DNA from: Limnomonas spitsbergensis
Taxonomy: Eukaryota > Chlorophyta > Chlorophyceae > Chlamydomonadales
Length of the DNA: 64,000 nucleotides
Direction of reading: 5' to 3'
NCBI GenBank assembly: GCA_037349105.1
Contig: JAYJMM010000042.1
Span: 1,529,501-1,593,500, forward strand
Shown: piece by piece, positions 11,413-22,526 of the stretch
How the letters are laid out: each line of letters begins with the position of its first letter
Numbering within the stretch: position 1 is the stretch's first letter
The notes under the pieces: generated by a model
Told to the model about the DNA's origin: nothing
Seen by the model: only the letters and a program-made list of their open reading frames with translations
The model's database searches: none
Program-made: the position numbers and the translations under genes

Positions 11413-14400
11413 ATGCCTGCTTTGCAAGCTGACCCCGAAGCGCAGCGACAACAGGATGCCTCTCAACCCCTGCTACGCACCTCTGGGTCCGAGCGGGTGG
11501 ACTCGGGCAAGTACTGCCCTTTAGGCGACGTGATAACTCATCATTTCTTCTCTACCCCTTTCAACTATGGCATGTCCAAGGCACGAGCTGACATAAACAG
11601 CTGCACTCCATGCTTGACACATACACTGCTACTGTCGCTGCTTGCATCATGTGCATCTTTACTTATAATCATTTCAGGGCCTCACTCTCCACCTCCTGCA
11701 TGAACCACAACAGCTCGACCGCATGCACCCTTCATTCCTCCATGCACCAATCTTTGGTGCCATGCACCAGCCTGTGGCGCCTTATAGCAACATCGAGTGC
11801 CATGCAACTGCGCTCGTCAGAGTTTGCTCTTACACGCACCAGGTCGAATCTGGGGGGCTGCTGTGCGTCCACCACTAGGCCGACCCGACCAAACCTGGCC
11901 CTGGCCATAGGCCGGCGGCCAGCGCAGCAGGCAGCATGCCGCACCATATTCCCAGCTGCATGCACCATACTGCACCATACCCCCCAGCTGCACCATACCC
12001 CCTAGCTGCATGTAGCTGACGCCATGTAGCTGAATTGTAGCTTGAGCGCTAAAAATGGCGGCGGTACTTGCGTGACTGACTTCATTCGCCCGTGCAGAAT
12101 TTGAAGCGGACCACTGGTCGCGCCGGGCATCCAGGGTTCTGTATACCTCTGTGTGCCACTTGGGCGCCTCCCTGCTGTTTGGCCTGGTGACGGCTATGTG
12201 TCTCAAGGTGGGACATGCAGCACTCTGCACAGCCTTAGGCTCATTAGTCTCCTGGGAAACCCCAGACCGGTTTCTAGCAGTGTTTATCTTTTTGTGGCTC
12301 CGCTATATATCAGCTGCAAACCAGCTCCCGCCTGAGGCCCCAGGTTTGGTGAGCCATGCTGCTGGGGCCGCTGGCCGCAAGCCGGTCCAAGTTTGGTCCC
12401 AGTGGGGCCTTCTGACGGCCGTGGGGTGGTCTGCTGATGGTATCGTCACTGCCGGAAAAATAAACACTGGCCTTTCTTGGGAGGGAGACCGTGAGCACAG
12501 CGCCGTGCTGCTGCAGTCGCTGCTATTAAGTTTGAGCTCATTCTCCCGGACCTATGTGTGTCACCTAGGGCTGATAACAGCCCAGGTGCATCAAGGTCCG
12601 TGCCGATATTCAATAAACATTATCACCAGTAATGTGCAGTAGGCTCTGTCTTTGGCCGACCACCGCCCGGGTGAGATGGGGTCCACACTCCACAGTTCCA
12701 CACCTTGATCGTCCAGTGGCCATAGCCAGCATGCACCTCAACGTCTGAGTAATTTGCCCCGCCAATAGTTTGTCCGAAAAGCAAACACTGCTGCCAATGC
12801 CTGCGGGCAGCCCGGTATGCGGGAAGAGCAATATGCCTGTAGGAAGACCAATGCAGCTCAATTTGGGTCACAGACGGTTTAGGCGCAAATCGCCCTTACT
12901 ATCTGGGACACAAATGGAGCTGTAAGGGCAATATTCATTGCGAAGTAGAATTGGGATGACAGCGCTGTTCTGCTGCTGCCGCTGTTCAGGGTTGGTTTGC
13001 ATTAATATTGACAAGCCTTTTGGGGAGGGTTCCTATCTGGCTGAAAGGGGATCTGCAGAACAGGATCCTAATGCAATGGGTGCTGTGTTGGATGTAGGGT
13101 TCAGATGGGGCTGCAGAACAGGATCCTAATACAACGGGTGCTGTGTTGGATGTAGGGTTCAGATGGGGCTGCAGAACAGGATCCTAATACAACGGGTGCT
13201 GTGTTGGATGTAGGGTTCAGATGGGGCTGCAGAACAGGATCCTAATACAACGGGTGCTGTGTTGGATGTAGGGTTCAGATGGGGCTGCAGAATAGGATCC
13301 TAATACAACGGGTGCTGTGTTGGATGTAGGGTTCAGATGGGGCTGCAAAACAGGATCCTAATACAACGGGTGCTGTGTTGGATGTAGGGTTCAGATGGGG
13401 CTGCAGAACAGGATCCTAATACAACGGGTGCTGTGTTGGATGTAGGGTTCAGATGGGGCTGCAGAACAGGATCCTAATACAACGGGTGCTGTGGATTTTC
13501 CTGGCATTCAGAAGCATGTGTTACAAGAATGCAGCACAAGCCTGACAGCATGTGTTATGAGCTTGTCTTATTTTTTGATGTTCAGAGGCATATGTTACAG
13601 CTTACAAGCATGTGATCCAAGCCTGACAGCACATGCCCATGCTACTTCCGCTGCTGTCCATGCTGCCACTGCTACGGCCATGCAGACATTCGGCCATGCC
13701 ATCGCCCTGGCCCTGATCATCCTCTTCATCGCGTTCCTGGTGAGTGTGTCCGGGGGACTGGAGTAGGCTTCCTAATAACTATGACTGTTTGGATGGGTGA
13801 CGTACCCTCGTTGCAAGAACATACAGGTAGGAGGCTGCCAGCATCTAGACGGAGGTTGCTGGTAAACCCCTCAGCAGTCAACCCTCAGTATCCTCTTCAT
13901 CGCCTTCCTAGTGAGTGTACCCGGGGGAATGGGGCAGGCTTCCTAATGATTATGACTGCTTGGATGGGGAGGCTGCCAGCATCTAGACGGAGGTTGTCGG
14001 TAAAACCCTCAGCAGTCAATCCTCATCAGTACCTTCATCGCGTTCAGAGTGAGTGTGTCTGAGGGAATGGGGAGTCTTCCTAGGAATGATGGCTGAATAG
14101 ATTAAGACTGAGGAGTCTGCCAGTATCTGGGCGAAGTATGTCGGTTAAACCTGTGACCCTCATCAGTGCGTCCCATGCATTCAGAGTGTGTGTGTCTAAG
14201 GGATGGGGAGGTTTCATAGGGATGATGGCTGAATGGGGAGACTGCCAGTAATTGTAGGCGTAACCCCAAACCCTCATCAGTGCGTCCCATGCATTCAGAT
14301 TGTGTGTGTCTAAGGGAATGGGGAGGCTTCATAGGGATGATGGCTGAATGGGGAGACTGCCAGTAATTGTAGGCGTAACCCCAAACCCTCATCAGTACGT

Positions 14401-16221
14401 CCCTTGCATTCAGAGTGTGTGTCTAAGGGATGGGGAGGCTTCATAGGGATGATGGCTGAATGGGGAGACTGCCAGTAATTGTAGGCGTAACCCCAAACCC
14501 TCATCAGTGCGTCCCATGCATTCAGATTGTGTGTGTCTAAGGGAATGGGGAGGCTTCATAGGGATGATGGCTGAATGGGGAGACTGCCAGTAATTGTAGG
14601 CGTAACCCCAAACCCTCATCAGTGCGTCCCATGCATTCAGAGTGTGTGTGTCTAAGGGATGGGGAGGCTTCATAGGGATGATGGCTGAATGGATGGGGAG
14701 ACTGCCAGTATCTTGTAGGCATAACCCCAAACCCTCATCAGTACGTTCATCGCATTCAGAGTGTGTGCGCTTGGTGAAAATGGAAAGCTGCCACCCCCCC
14801 TGCAGTCATCCGGGTGTGGGGCATACTAATAGGGTTGAACCTTTTATGCCCTTCCCCTCATCACTGCTTTCTTCATCTTCCAACAGACTGTATGTGCCTG
14901 CTTCATGTAAACTCCAACCCTTCCTAGTGAGTGTGCTTCACAGAAAAGGGAGGCGGTGCTTAAGCATCTTGTTTTAGGTAAAGCCCTACCTTTCACCGCC
15001 TTCTGCGAACGACCAATGGGCCTCCCCCCCTCTTCCTGCTCCCCCCAATCTAGTCCCGGCCTACTACCGATGGACCCTCCCCTAGGCCCCTCAGGTCCTG
15101 GCAAACGACCAATGCACCTCCCCCCCTCTTCCTGCCCCTCCCCTCCTGATCCAATTTCGAAAAAATCCTTAACCCTGGACCCTTGATCCAGGTCCTAGCC
15201 TACTACGGCTATGTGAATATGAACTGGGCCAGCTTGGGCACCTCCACACCTAGCACGATCCACGTACGGCCTGGCGGGACCATTAACATTCAGGTCACAG
15301 ATGGGTGAGGACATGCCACTGATTGTGTTTTTGTGATTCAGCTACTATTAAGCTACATCAGCACCTGTGGCTGTGAGGACCTGCCACTGTTTATTTTTTT
15401 ATTCCCGTGCCATTCAGCTACGTTACAACCTGTGGCTATGGGGACCTGGTGCAGCATGCCCTGTTGCTTAGATCAGCGGCGGACAAGGGGAGATTTAATC
15501 CCTATCGGCCCAGTGCTGGCCGCGCAGCAGCCTGCCAATAGGGGTTGTTGTGCACTTCAGTGACAAAGCATTACAGTATGTGAGTGGGGGGAAGTGAAGT
15601 AGGACTCTGGCAAGCTGACCAGCCATATGTGGCAAGCCCTCTGGCAAGCCCTCTGGCAAGCCCTCTGGCAAGCCCTCTGGCAAGCCCATGGGCATGATCT
15701 ATGGAAAGCAAGCAAATGATGGTCATGAGTTATACCCAGTCATTCCCAGTGTTTCTTTATTCGTGAATCAGCTAAATTTCAGCTACATTCAGGCCTCTGG
15801 TCACTGGCCCCAGTTGTGGCCAGCCACGCTGCCGTGTGCATCAGTCGTAGGCCGGTCCTGGTTTGGTCCCAATCGGGCCCTTTGGCAACCGCAGGGCGGC
15901 CTTAATTTGGGGTAATGCGCGTGACACGTCTTAAGAGAAACAGCGGGATAGCCCAGGGGCTCTCTGGGCTCTCTGGGCTCTCTGGGCTCCCCTCTATGCC
16001 CTCTGGTCGCCCGTGCTATCCCGCTGTTTCTCTAAAGCGTGGATGCGCCTTCGCGTCTTTAGAGAATTGGAGAGGCAAAGGGTCCCAAGAACACTTTGCC
16101 TATCCAATTCTCTAAAGACGCATACCTTCAGGGACCCCAATTTTATTCTAGGTGCATAGCGCACTTACCGTCTGGGACCCTGATTGAGCTCGAGGAGGTT
16201 ACGCCGAAGGTGGACCCGTAG
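11413..16221 (+). CDS. small two-helix membrane protein of unknown function, six exons
   Basis: Model: 11413-11529, 11678-11756, 12098-12207, 13686-13739, 15192-15304, 16152-16221 (stop TAG). Every junction has GT-AG ends and matching phase; the total is 543 nt, 180 residues. The N-terminus (MPALQADPEAQRQQDASQPL) is polar and probably cytosolic. Exon 3 encodes a first hydrophobic segment, SVCHLGASLLFGLVTAMCL. Exon 4 is almost entirely a second helix, HAIALALIILFIAFL, continuing into VLAYYGYV. The C-terminus (STIHVRPGGTINIQVTDG, then HLPSGTLIELEEV) looks like a small beta domain on the far side of the membrane. I do not recognise the family. The second exon is the least certain, but its inclusion is what restores phase. 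Introns 4 and 5 are inflated by tandem repeats and hairpins. Confidence 0.6.
12300..12480 (+). repeat. dispersed repeat family 1 (CAGCTAC/GGTCCCA type)
   Basis: This is one copy of an interspersed repeat running: CAGCTAC-type multimers, CTCCGGCCTCTGGCCGG, a GCCATGCTGC block, AAGCCGGTCCA, GTTTGGTCCCA with GGGCC, then GCCGGAAAAA with AAACACTGG. Other copies are at 15770-15915, 16850-17010, 48790-48940, 51950-52130 and 52230-52480, with minus-strand copies near 55570-55790 and 57050-57200. There is no coding potential. It could be SINE-like or MITE-like. Confidence 0.6.
13063..13495 (+). repeat. 58-bp minisatellite, about eight copies
   Basis: GGATCCTAATACAACGGGTG recurs every 58 bp (13063, 13121, 13179, 13237, 13295, 13353, 13411, 13469) with only a few substitutions, so the array is young. 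It lies in intron 3 of the two-helix gene. The first unit is the most diverged (ATGCAATGGG). Confidence 0.95.
13715..14760 (+). repeat. tandem array seeded at an exon end plus splice donor
   Basis: The real exon 4 end and donor (CTCTTCATCGCGTTCCTG/GTGAGT) recurs at about 13893 as CTCTTCATCGCCTTCCTAGT and near 14032 as ACCTTCATCGCGTTCAGAGT. It then decays into about six units of 112-120 bp (near 14160-14760) containing GACTGCCAGTAATTGTAGGC and CCTCATCAGTGCGTCCC. The minus-strand open frames here are repeat artefacts. Confidence 0.85.
15640..15690 (+). repeat. 13-bp tandem repeat
   Basis: GGCAAGCCCTCT is repeated about five times in a row inside intron 5 of the two-helix gene. Confidence 0.85.
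15930..16034. repeat. hairpin 1 in intron 5 of the two-helix gene
   Basis: AGAGAAACAGCGGGATAGC near 15935 pairs with GCTATCCCGCTGTTTCTCT ending near 16034. The loop contains a CTCTGGG-rich simple repeat. A second hairpin follows immediately. Confidence 0.85.
16050..16125. repeat. hairpin 2 in intron 5 of the two-helix gene
   Basis: GCGTCTTTAGAGAATTGG pairs with CCAATTCTCTAAAGACGC, extended by GGCAAAG/CTTTGCC with one small interruption, around a short loop. It ends about 27 bp before the last exon's acceptor, so folding could affect splicing. Confidence 0.85.
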
Positions 16222-19200
16222 CCGGAAAAAGAAACAGTGGACTCATTCCTTGATTCAGTCACGGCAAGCTCCTTGTCCATCCATCCGTCCCGTGGGGCCC
16301 ATGATTAAAAGATGACTTGGCCTGCATGTCTGCCATGTCCGCATCTAGCCTGCCATCAATGGTCGCTGCAGCTGCCCCTAGCATTGCCGCTGGTGGGTGG
16401 AGTTCGACTGGTCGCACATATTATTTGGACCTAGGGGAATGGAATTAGTAGGGGTGCCAGGTACTGGTATTATGTATTTACCGCGCAGGGTATCTTATCT
16501 CCGACTGGGGTTCCAAGCTTGTTTGATTCACTGGCCCCTTTGCCCTCCTGCCCTCATTGTATCCCTTGTAGGAGTGTGGGCCTCAAAGAAGTGAGCAAGG
16601 CATTCACGGACATTTTCACCTGGACAATATCGTGGGTGAGTGGCTCTATGTATTGTATGGACATTTCAATGTGCTTCATCTTAATTTCAAACACATCGTG
16701 GCCATTGGCAGGGGGGGGGGCTGGTGCAGCAAAATGCTTGCTGCTTGGATCACCGGGCATGGGCCAAATGGCCAATCCAGGTTTGGTCCCCATCAGCCCA
16801 GTGGTAGCCGCCCAGTGGCCTGTTATAAGGGGGTATCAGTGTTTACCCCCCTCATGAATCAGCTACACGTCAGCTACACTCCGGCCTCTGGCCGGCGACC
16901 CCATATTCGACTAACCATGCCGCTTTAGCCACCAGTCGCAAGCTGGTCAAGATTTGGACCCAATTGGACCCACGGCAGAGGTAAACTGGTAGCAGAAAAA
17001 GGAAACAATTAGTGTTGTCGTGCGCGCAAGGCTAGACACTGATGTGCGCCTACTCCATAAAAGGCGCGTTGGAGCATGCGTAGCAGTCTTAACCATGGGC
17101 TGGGCGTGAACCCTGAACCCTCGGCCCATGCTGCACTGTTGCCTTGGCCCTCACACCCCGGTGGGGTAAAGCTTCCTTCCTCTCCTCAACTGCCACGCCC
17201 CTGCGGTGTAGGTTTTGTTTTTCTCTGACTGGGTGTTGCGATTGCGCAGGGGCTCATGTCTGTCCTAGGCTTTGGACTTGGATTCTACTTCGGCTGGGAA
17301 ATGTGATGATGTCCACACCAGGTCCACGTCAGATCCACACCAGATCCTTGTCAGATGCACGCCATTTCCATGTCAGAGCCACGCCAGGTCCACACAGGGT
17401 CCACATGATGGCACTGGAAAAACATAGGTGGCTGGTGGTGGGGGCTATGTACCCCATGCAGTGTATGGCACGAATAAGGGAATGCCACGCCATGCTTTAG
17501 ATTTTGGTGGGTACCTTTATGTTGTAGCAAGGGCGTGATGCAACGCCTTAGCTTATGAGAGGGATGCTTAGGTGTGTGATGGAACATGGTGATACTTGGG
17601 CCTGGCTGTTGCCTGGCTGTTTTTAAATGATGCAGGGTGAAATTGATGGGAGCGCAATCTCGTTGCACTTGGGTGGGCACGCACATAGGAGTAACCCATG
17701 GCTGCACCATGGCCTAGGCTGTGCATTGTAGCTGGAATTGAACTTAGTCATTTATAAGCCCCACGCTGCCGAGCGTTCAGCAGGGCACAGCGGGTATGCA
17801 CCGTTCTAAACTTAGGTGGGCAATCTCGTCACCTGGTAGATTCAAAAGTGATTGGCAGTTATAACTTACGTGCTTTGTTTTTCTTCTTGGTACTTTGGGC
17901 TGTTCTGAACGATCGTAAATGGCAGTTGTTTGCTTTAATTCCATGCATGGCATGCTTGAGCTGGCATTTTTTTCATTGCCATTCGATTGAAGTCCTGAAG
18001 CATGCAGGGACGCGTATCTTTGAGTCAAAGTCCAGCAGGGCCCAGCAGGTACGTGAAGTTTTTACAGTCCAGCAGGGCTTCACATTTGATGCATGGGACG
18101 TGTGCCCGTAAACCGGTACAGGCACTTGATACACTAGGACAGTAAGCGAAAACCAGCACCCCCCTGGGCAAGCGACTAACACGCAACTACAGCAGTGGCG
18201 TGGGAATGAATACCATAGTGCAGAAAATAATCCTCAGCCATAAAACATGACGTGGGTGCAAAAGAGTGCAGTTGAGCACCGCCCGGAAAACTAGGGGGGG
18301 GGGCGGACTTTTTAACATTTTTTTTATTTTGCCTCCAAGAGGCCAATTTGGGTACCAGACGGTAAAGTGGATAGTTCTCCTCTCCTCAACTGCCATAAGG
18401 TGCCTTGGGCTGACAACAACACCCTGCTCTGCTTCTGCCTGCCAGCAAGCTCATTGCAATAATAATGCTGGAAGTTGGAGGTCCCGACCTGTCAACTAGG
18501 CAATAGCTGAGATTCGGGTTCAGAGAATGTGCGGGCTGCTTCGAAGGCGCGGGTAAAGGGCGCAAAAGGCAGCACGGGGGGGCGCATGGCGATGTGCAGC
18601 TTGAGGACTTCATCAGGGGCATGGGCAAACCAGCCAAAGCCTCTGCACTTTTGTGGGGAGGCTTCACCCTTCTATGGAGGAGGGAACACCGGCGGGCTGC
18701 AACTTCTGCTGCATGTGGGAAGGGGGCACACGAAGGGAGCATGGTCACATTTCTGGAGCTGAGGAGGAGGGAGCTTAATCGGTGTCTTATTTGCGAAGCC
18801 TGTCGGAGAGAAGTCACGGGGGGGTCATCATCCCATGGCCTACCGGTATGTGCTGATAGTAAAATTTTCAGGATTATGTCACTTATGGCACCTTCCTGAT
18901 GTGGCATCTATCTGCGCTCCGTATACATATATATAAATAGGTGCAGCCTTCGTCCTCACACCTGCATGTGCTCTGACTGCATCCTCAAGCATGGCTTTTG
19001 CCTCAGGCTTCCCTGAGACCTGGGCTGTGTGTCAAACATGATATTAATCCGGCGTGTGTACGGTGGTGCGAATCTATCATTTGGCACAGATAGAGTGTCT
19101 GGGTTATTTGCGCCTTGGGGATACTTGAAAGCACAAGGCACCGCCTTAAGTCAACGAATAGGCGCTCTCGGGCTCTCAGGTGCGCACTCTTCGCTGCACA

Positions 19201-19777
19201 AGCAGTCGAGCATTGATCCATGAATTTGAGCAGATTGATGCTGCTTACCTCCTGACCTCCCTCAGGTTGATGCTGCTTACCTCCTGACCTCCCTCGACCG
19301 AGCCTCGACCCACAGCCCATCCGTGATGGCTACTGATAATCTCGGACCGCGCTTTTACTGCTAGCAAAACCTGTTGCCTCTAGGTGCCTCTAGAGCGATC
19401 TATCACATTTCACGTTGGCATATTCAAATCCTGTTGTCAAAACAGCATTTTCCCGATTTCTTCCGAACATGGCACAACGGCTCATGTTTGCTGTCTCATC
19501 ACTGCCCTGTCGGTAGACGCCTTCCCACAACCACTTGTGTTTGCCCACTCAACAGGTTTTGGAGGGTGATGTGTCGCTGGGGTGCAGCCGGAGGCTGATG
19601 AGTTGGGGGAAGGCATATGTTGTGACGCGCATAACCTTGGAGCACGCTCAAGCCCGTACCTCAAATCTTAGCGCGCGCCGCATGGTGGCGGTCACTTGCT
19701 CGTGATGCGCGCATGCATACGCGCTATGGCATACCCTCGACATGCCCCTTTACAAGTGGGGCCCAGCCTCCCTCGGA
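16222..19777. other. repeat-rich intergenic region, no recognised gene
   Basis: The region holds a family 1 repeat (16850-17010), a ~12-bp imperfect repeat of the TCCACACCAGATCC type (17310-17410), a family 2 repeat (about 18010-18225) and a 31-bp direct duplication at 19225-19296. Open frames at 18386-18907 on both strands have no domain signal and sit in GC-skewed sequence. Confidence 0.5.
18010..18225 (+). repeat. dispersed repeat family 2
   Basis: Shared blocks are GTCCAGCAGGG, GCATGGGACGTGTGCCCGTA, CCCCCCTGGG with AAGCGAC, and GTGGGAATGAA. Diverged copies occur at about 54440-54650 (plus) and, inverted, at about 57965-58115. All are non-coding. The 54.4- and 58.0-kb copies lie inside introns of the polycystin gene. 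Confidence 0.6.
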
Positions 19778-20700
19778 GATGTCGGATAGACTGGGCTGGC
19801 AGAGTTTCTTTTTGCAGCCTCACCATGCTCGAGGGGGGGGTGCCTTTGGGCTGCTTGTGGCCCTTGCCAAGTCTGTGCTGGAGAAAGAAAGAAAGCTACG
19901 TCCTGTGGGGGGCGTGAGAGTTAAGGAAACAGCGCAGCCTGGGCCGAAGCCGCATCCGCGCCGTTCCCATGTCGTGTGCTGGAGACTACAGTGCAGTGTT
20001 ATTGTGGAGCCTGCGGGGATTTCTGCAGTGACTACCATGTCACATTTTCCACCGGTGTGTTTCACCTGAAATGGAAAGTCCTGTGCCCTTGGGGATGGGG
20101 GGAGGCAAGGTATATATATGTATTTTTTAGTGAAACAAGTGAAACAGGATGAAGGGGGGAGGCAGGGTCAGGAAGTGGGTGCGACACCTGGGATATGTCT
20201 AATGTTCTTAGCTGGCAGACGGAGGTGCTTTTGGCAGCCTCACCATGCTCGAGGGGGGAGCACGTTTGGGTTGCTTGTGGCCCTTGCCAGTTCTGCTCAG
20301 AAGACTGCGGTGCCATGTTATTGTGAAAGTCACAGGAATTTCTGCGATGACTACCGTTTCACATTTTCCACCACCCATGTTTCACTCATAATTGGAAAGT
20401 TCCGTGGCCCTTGGGAGGGGGGGGGAGGCAAGGTATATATTAATTTTCTTTTTAAGTGAAACATGATGAAAGGGGGAGAGTAAGGGAGTGGGTGCGACGC
20501 CCGGGAGATGTCTGATGTTCTAGGCTGGCAGACGGAGTTGCTTTGGCAGCCTCAGCATGCTCGAGGGGGGAGCGCGTTTGACCTGCTTGTGGCCCTTGCC
20601 AGTTCTGTGCTGAAGACTACGGTCCATTTCAATTGTGGTGACCATGGGATTTTTGCAGTGACTACCGTGACACATTTTCCACCCGCGGGTTTCACCTGTT
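19778..20700 (+). repeat. satellite of ~310-420-bp units (left of the retroelement)
   Basis: Units start near GATGTCTGATGTTCTAGGC with GGCAGACGGAG and continue through CTCACCATGCTCGAGGGGG, GCTTGTGGCCCTTGCCAG and TTTCACCTGTTTCA. Starts are near 19778, 20200 and 20510. The array resumes at 39368 after the retroelement, so the element inserted into it. Confidence 0.85.
20697..20700 (+). other. target-site duplication TGTT, left copy
   Basis: TGTT directly precedes the element's first bases TGTCGC and is repeated at 39368-39371 directly after its last bases GTGACA. Removing the element and one TGTT restores CACCTGTTTCACTCAG, which matches other satellite units. Confidence 0.85.
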
Positions 20701-21559
20701 TGTCGCACCATAAAGCAGTAACTGCAATACTATGGTAAATACCGTAAACTCCGGTCAGGACACCTTAGAGAGGTGTCCTCTACTCACAAACATGGTACAT
20801 CACCGTACACTCATGCTCCTTGTACTTCAGACAAGAGCTTGTTAACAAGATAACTGTATCTGGAAGTCCCTAACTGGATATCTCTGCCTAGAAGTCTCCG
20901 TCTCGTGGGTACCGCCCCTACTACTTTACTCGCGAGGTGCGCTTCAGGTCCGTGGCGGACTTCTTTCCTCACGGCAGTGATGGACGCCTACGGGCAGGCT
21001 CAGTGACTATTCACTGGCTGCGAGTGCTCTTCGAGTTAAGCGGCTGGTTGGTTATTTGTGTATATGGCAATTGACTTAGGGGCATAGGCCTTCTGGCCGT
21101 CTGGTCGCGATCCAGCAGGGCTATGTTAAGGGCACTTACCGCGTAACACGCGGAGAGACGGACGGGACGAGGCTGCGTACTTCTTCTTCTGCAGAGTCTC
21201 GTGTCTCTTACTGGGGTACTTGTCTCCAGCTAGTTCAGCGGAGGCTGAGCTAGTCTTGACTCGAGTTGAGGTACTGACTTATATGGAAGCTGCTGGTCTC
21301 AAAGACTGCCGGTGCTTGTTACAAATAGAGGTCTGTCCTTTAGAAAGGGACGAAGTAACTAGCCAAGGCAATTGCCGGGATACAGGGACCCGGCAGGCCC
21401 AATACAGAGTACGGTAGAACCTGTCAAACTAATCCTGCGTAAGCGGGTTTCTAGGTCTTAGCTCAAACACGGAGACTCCGCAGAGAAGCTGCGGAGTCAC
21501 CGATGACGCTAACTGCGGTCTAAACGGTTCTGTCACGTATACTGTAATATACTGTGACA
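20701..21559 (-). repeat. complete terminal repeat (AB), 859 bp, TGTC...GACA ends
   Basis: It begins TGTCGCACC and ends CTGTGACA, typical TG...CA LTR termini. It consists of block A (20701-20933) joined to block B (20934-21559) through the palindrome CTCGCGAG. A two-base spacer GC separates it from the next A block, making the palindrome GACAGCTGTC. Confidence 0.9.
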
Positions 21560-21561
21560 GC

Positions 21562-21794
21562 TGTCGCACCATAAAGCAGTAACTGCAATACTATGGTAAA
21601 TACCGTAAACTCCGGTCAGGACACCTTAGAGAGGTGTCCTCTACTCACAAACATGGTACATCACCGTACACTCATGCTCCTTGTACTTCAGACAAGAGCT
21701 TGTTAACAAGATAACTGTATCTGGAAGTCCCTAACTGGATATCTCTGCCTAGAAGTCTCCGTCTCGTGGGTACCGCCCCTACTACTTTACTCGC
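21562..21794 (-). repeat. terminal repeat block A, second copy
   Basis: This block matches 20701-20933 over 233 bp. It stops at CTCGC, where a C-rich tract (polypurine on the coding strand) and the element interior begin. Confidence 0.9.
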
Positions 21795-21808
21795 CCCCCG
21801 CTCCCCAG
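21795..21808 (-). promoter_or_regulatory. candidate polypurine tract for plus-strand cDNA priming
   Basis: On the coding strand the sequence CTGGGGAGCGGGGG directly abuts block A'. Retroelements place the polypurine tract immediately upstream of the 3' LTR, so this marks where reverse transcription would define the repeat edge. That edge is the A/B breakpoint, not the TGTC terminus. Confidence 0.6.
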
Positions 21809-21939
21809 CGTTAAGCCCTCCAGGCATGCGCGGGGAGCCGGAAAAAGGGGTGGTACTGAAATAAACTTCTGGAAAAATATGTACGTAGAAGCTCAAATCA
21901 TCATTAGCAAATATGCCAGGTTCTGGCCTTCTACCAAAC

Positions 21940-22016
21940 TGCCTGGTTCAGGCAATCTACGAATCCGCCTGGTTCAGGCATTCTGCGAATCCGCCTGGTT
22001 CAGGCATTCTGCAATT
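21940..22016 (-). repeat. 26-bp tandem repeat in the element's 3' untranslated region
   Basis: CGCCTGGTTCAGGCATTCTG is repeated about three times, plus a diverged copy, between the polyprotein stop and block A. Each unit contains the small palindrome GCCTGGTTCAGGC. Confidence 0.8.
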
Positions 22017-22526
22017 AGGAAAATAAAAAAAAATCAACCGAGTTCCAGCTGAAGCGCAATGCGCAGAATCCTACAAAGTCAAGCTGTTCAGCCCACTACT
22101 GGCTAGCAAACAGAGGAATTTCAAAGTGATAAGGTCAAGCTAAGAATAACCGCTGCTCTCGCCCCACTGCGCCATAGCCGCCTGGTCTTTAAAGGCCACA
22201 GAAAATGTGCGCCGTAGCAGCGTGATCTGCCCCCTGCTGTGCTATAATTGCTCGAGTTGACTAATTCTCCTCGCTCATCATTGTCATAACTTATGTACTA
22301 CTGTAGCCTTGTTGCTACGGTATTTGAGAAACAAATTTTCATGAAGCTGCCGTAACTCTACTCCTGCATCTTCCGTCTTCGGCCCGCTGGCTGCCGGCCC
22401 GCTGCCTACTGGGTACTAGGACGAGCCGCACTGCGTCTGCATTTCCGCTCTGTAGGTGCCTGCCCGCTCCTTGCCATGTACGGCGTGGGTGACGTCACGT
22501 GTTCAGCGGCCCTGCCGCTCCGGGCT

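Noticed and set aside
14080..14730. Repetitive minus-strand frames (MRVWGYAYNYWQSPHSAI type)
   Set aside because: They are translations of the ~115-bp intronic array, not a protein.
18386..18907. 173-codon minus frame and overlapping 101-codon plus frame
   Set aside because: Neither shows a domain or splice partners, and both read through the same skewed sequence.
21220..21417. 65-codon frame, repeated at 39028-39225
   Set aside because: It occurs twice only because it lies in block B of the terminal repeat; no motif or start context supports it.
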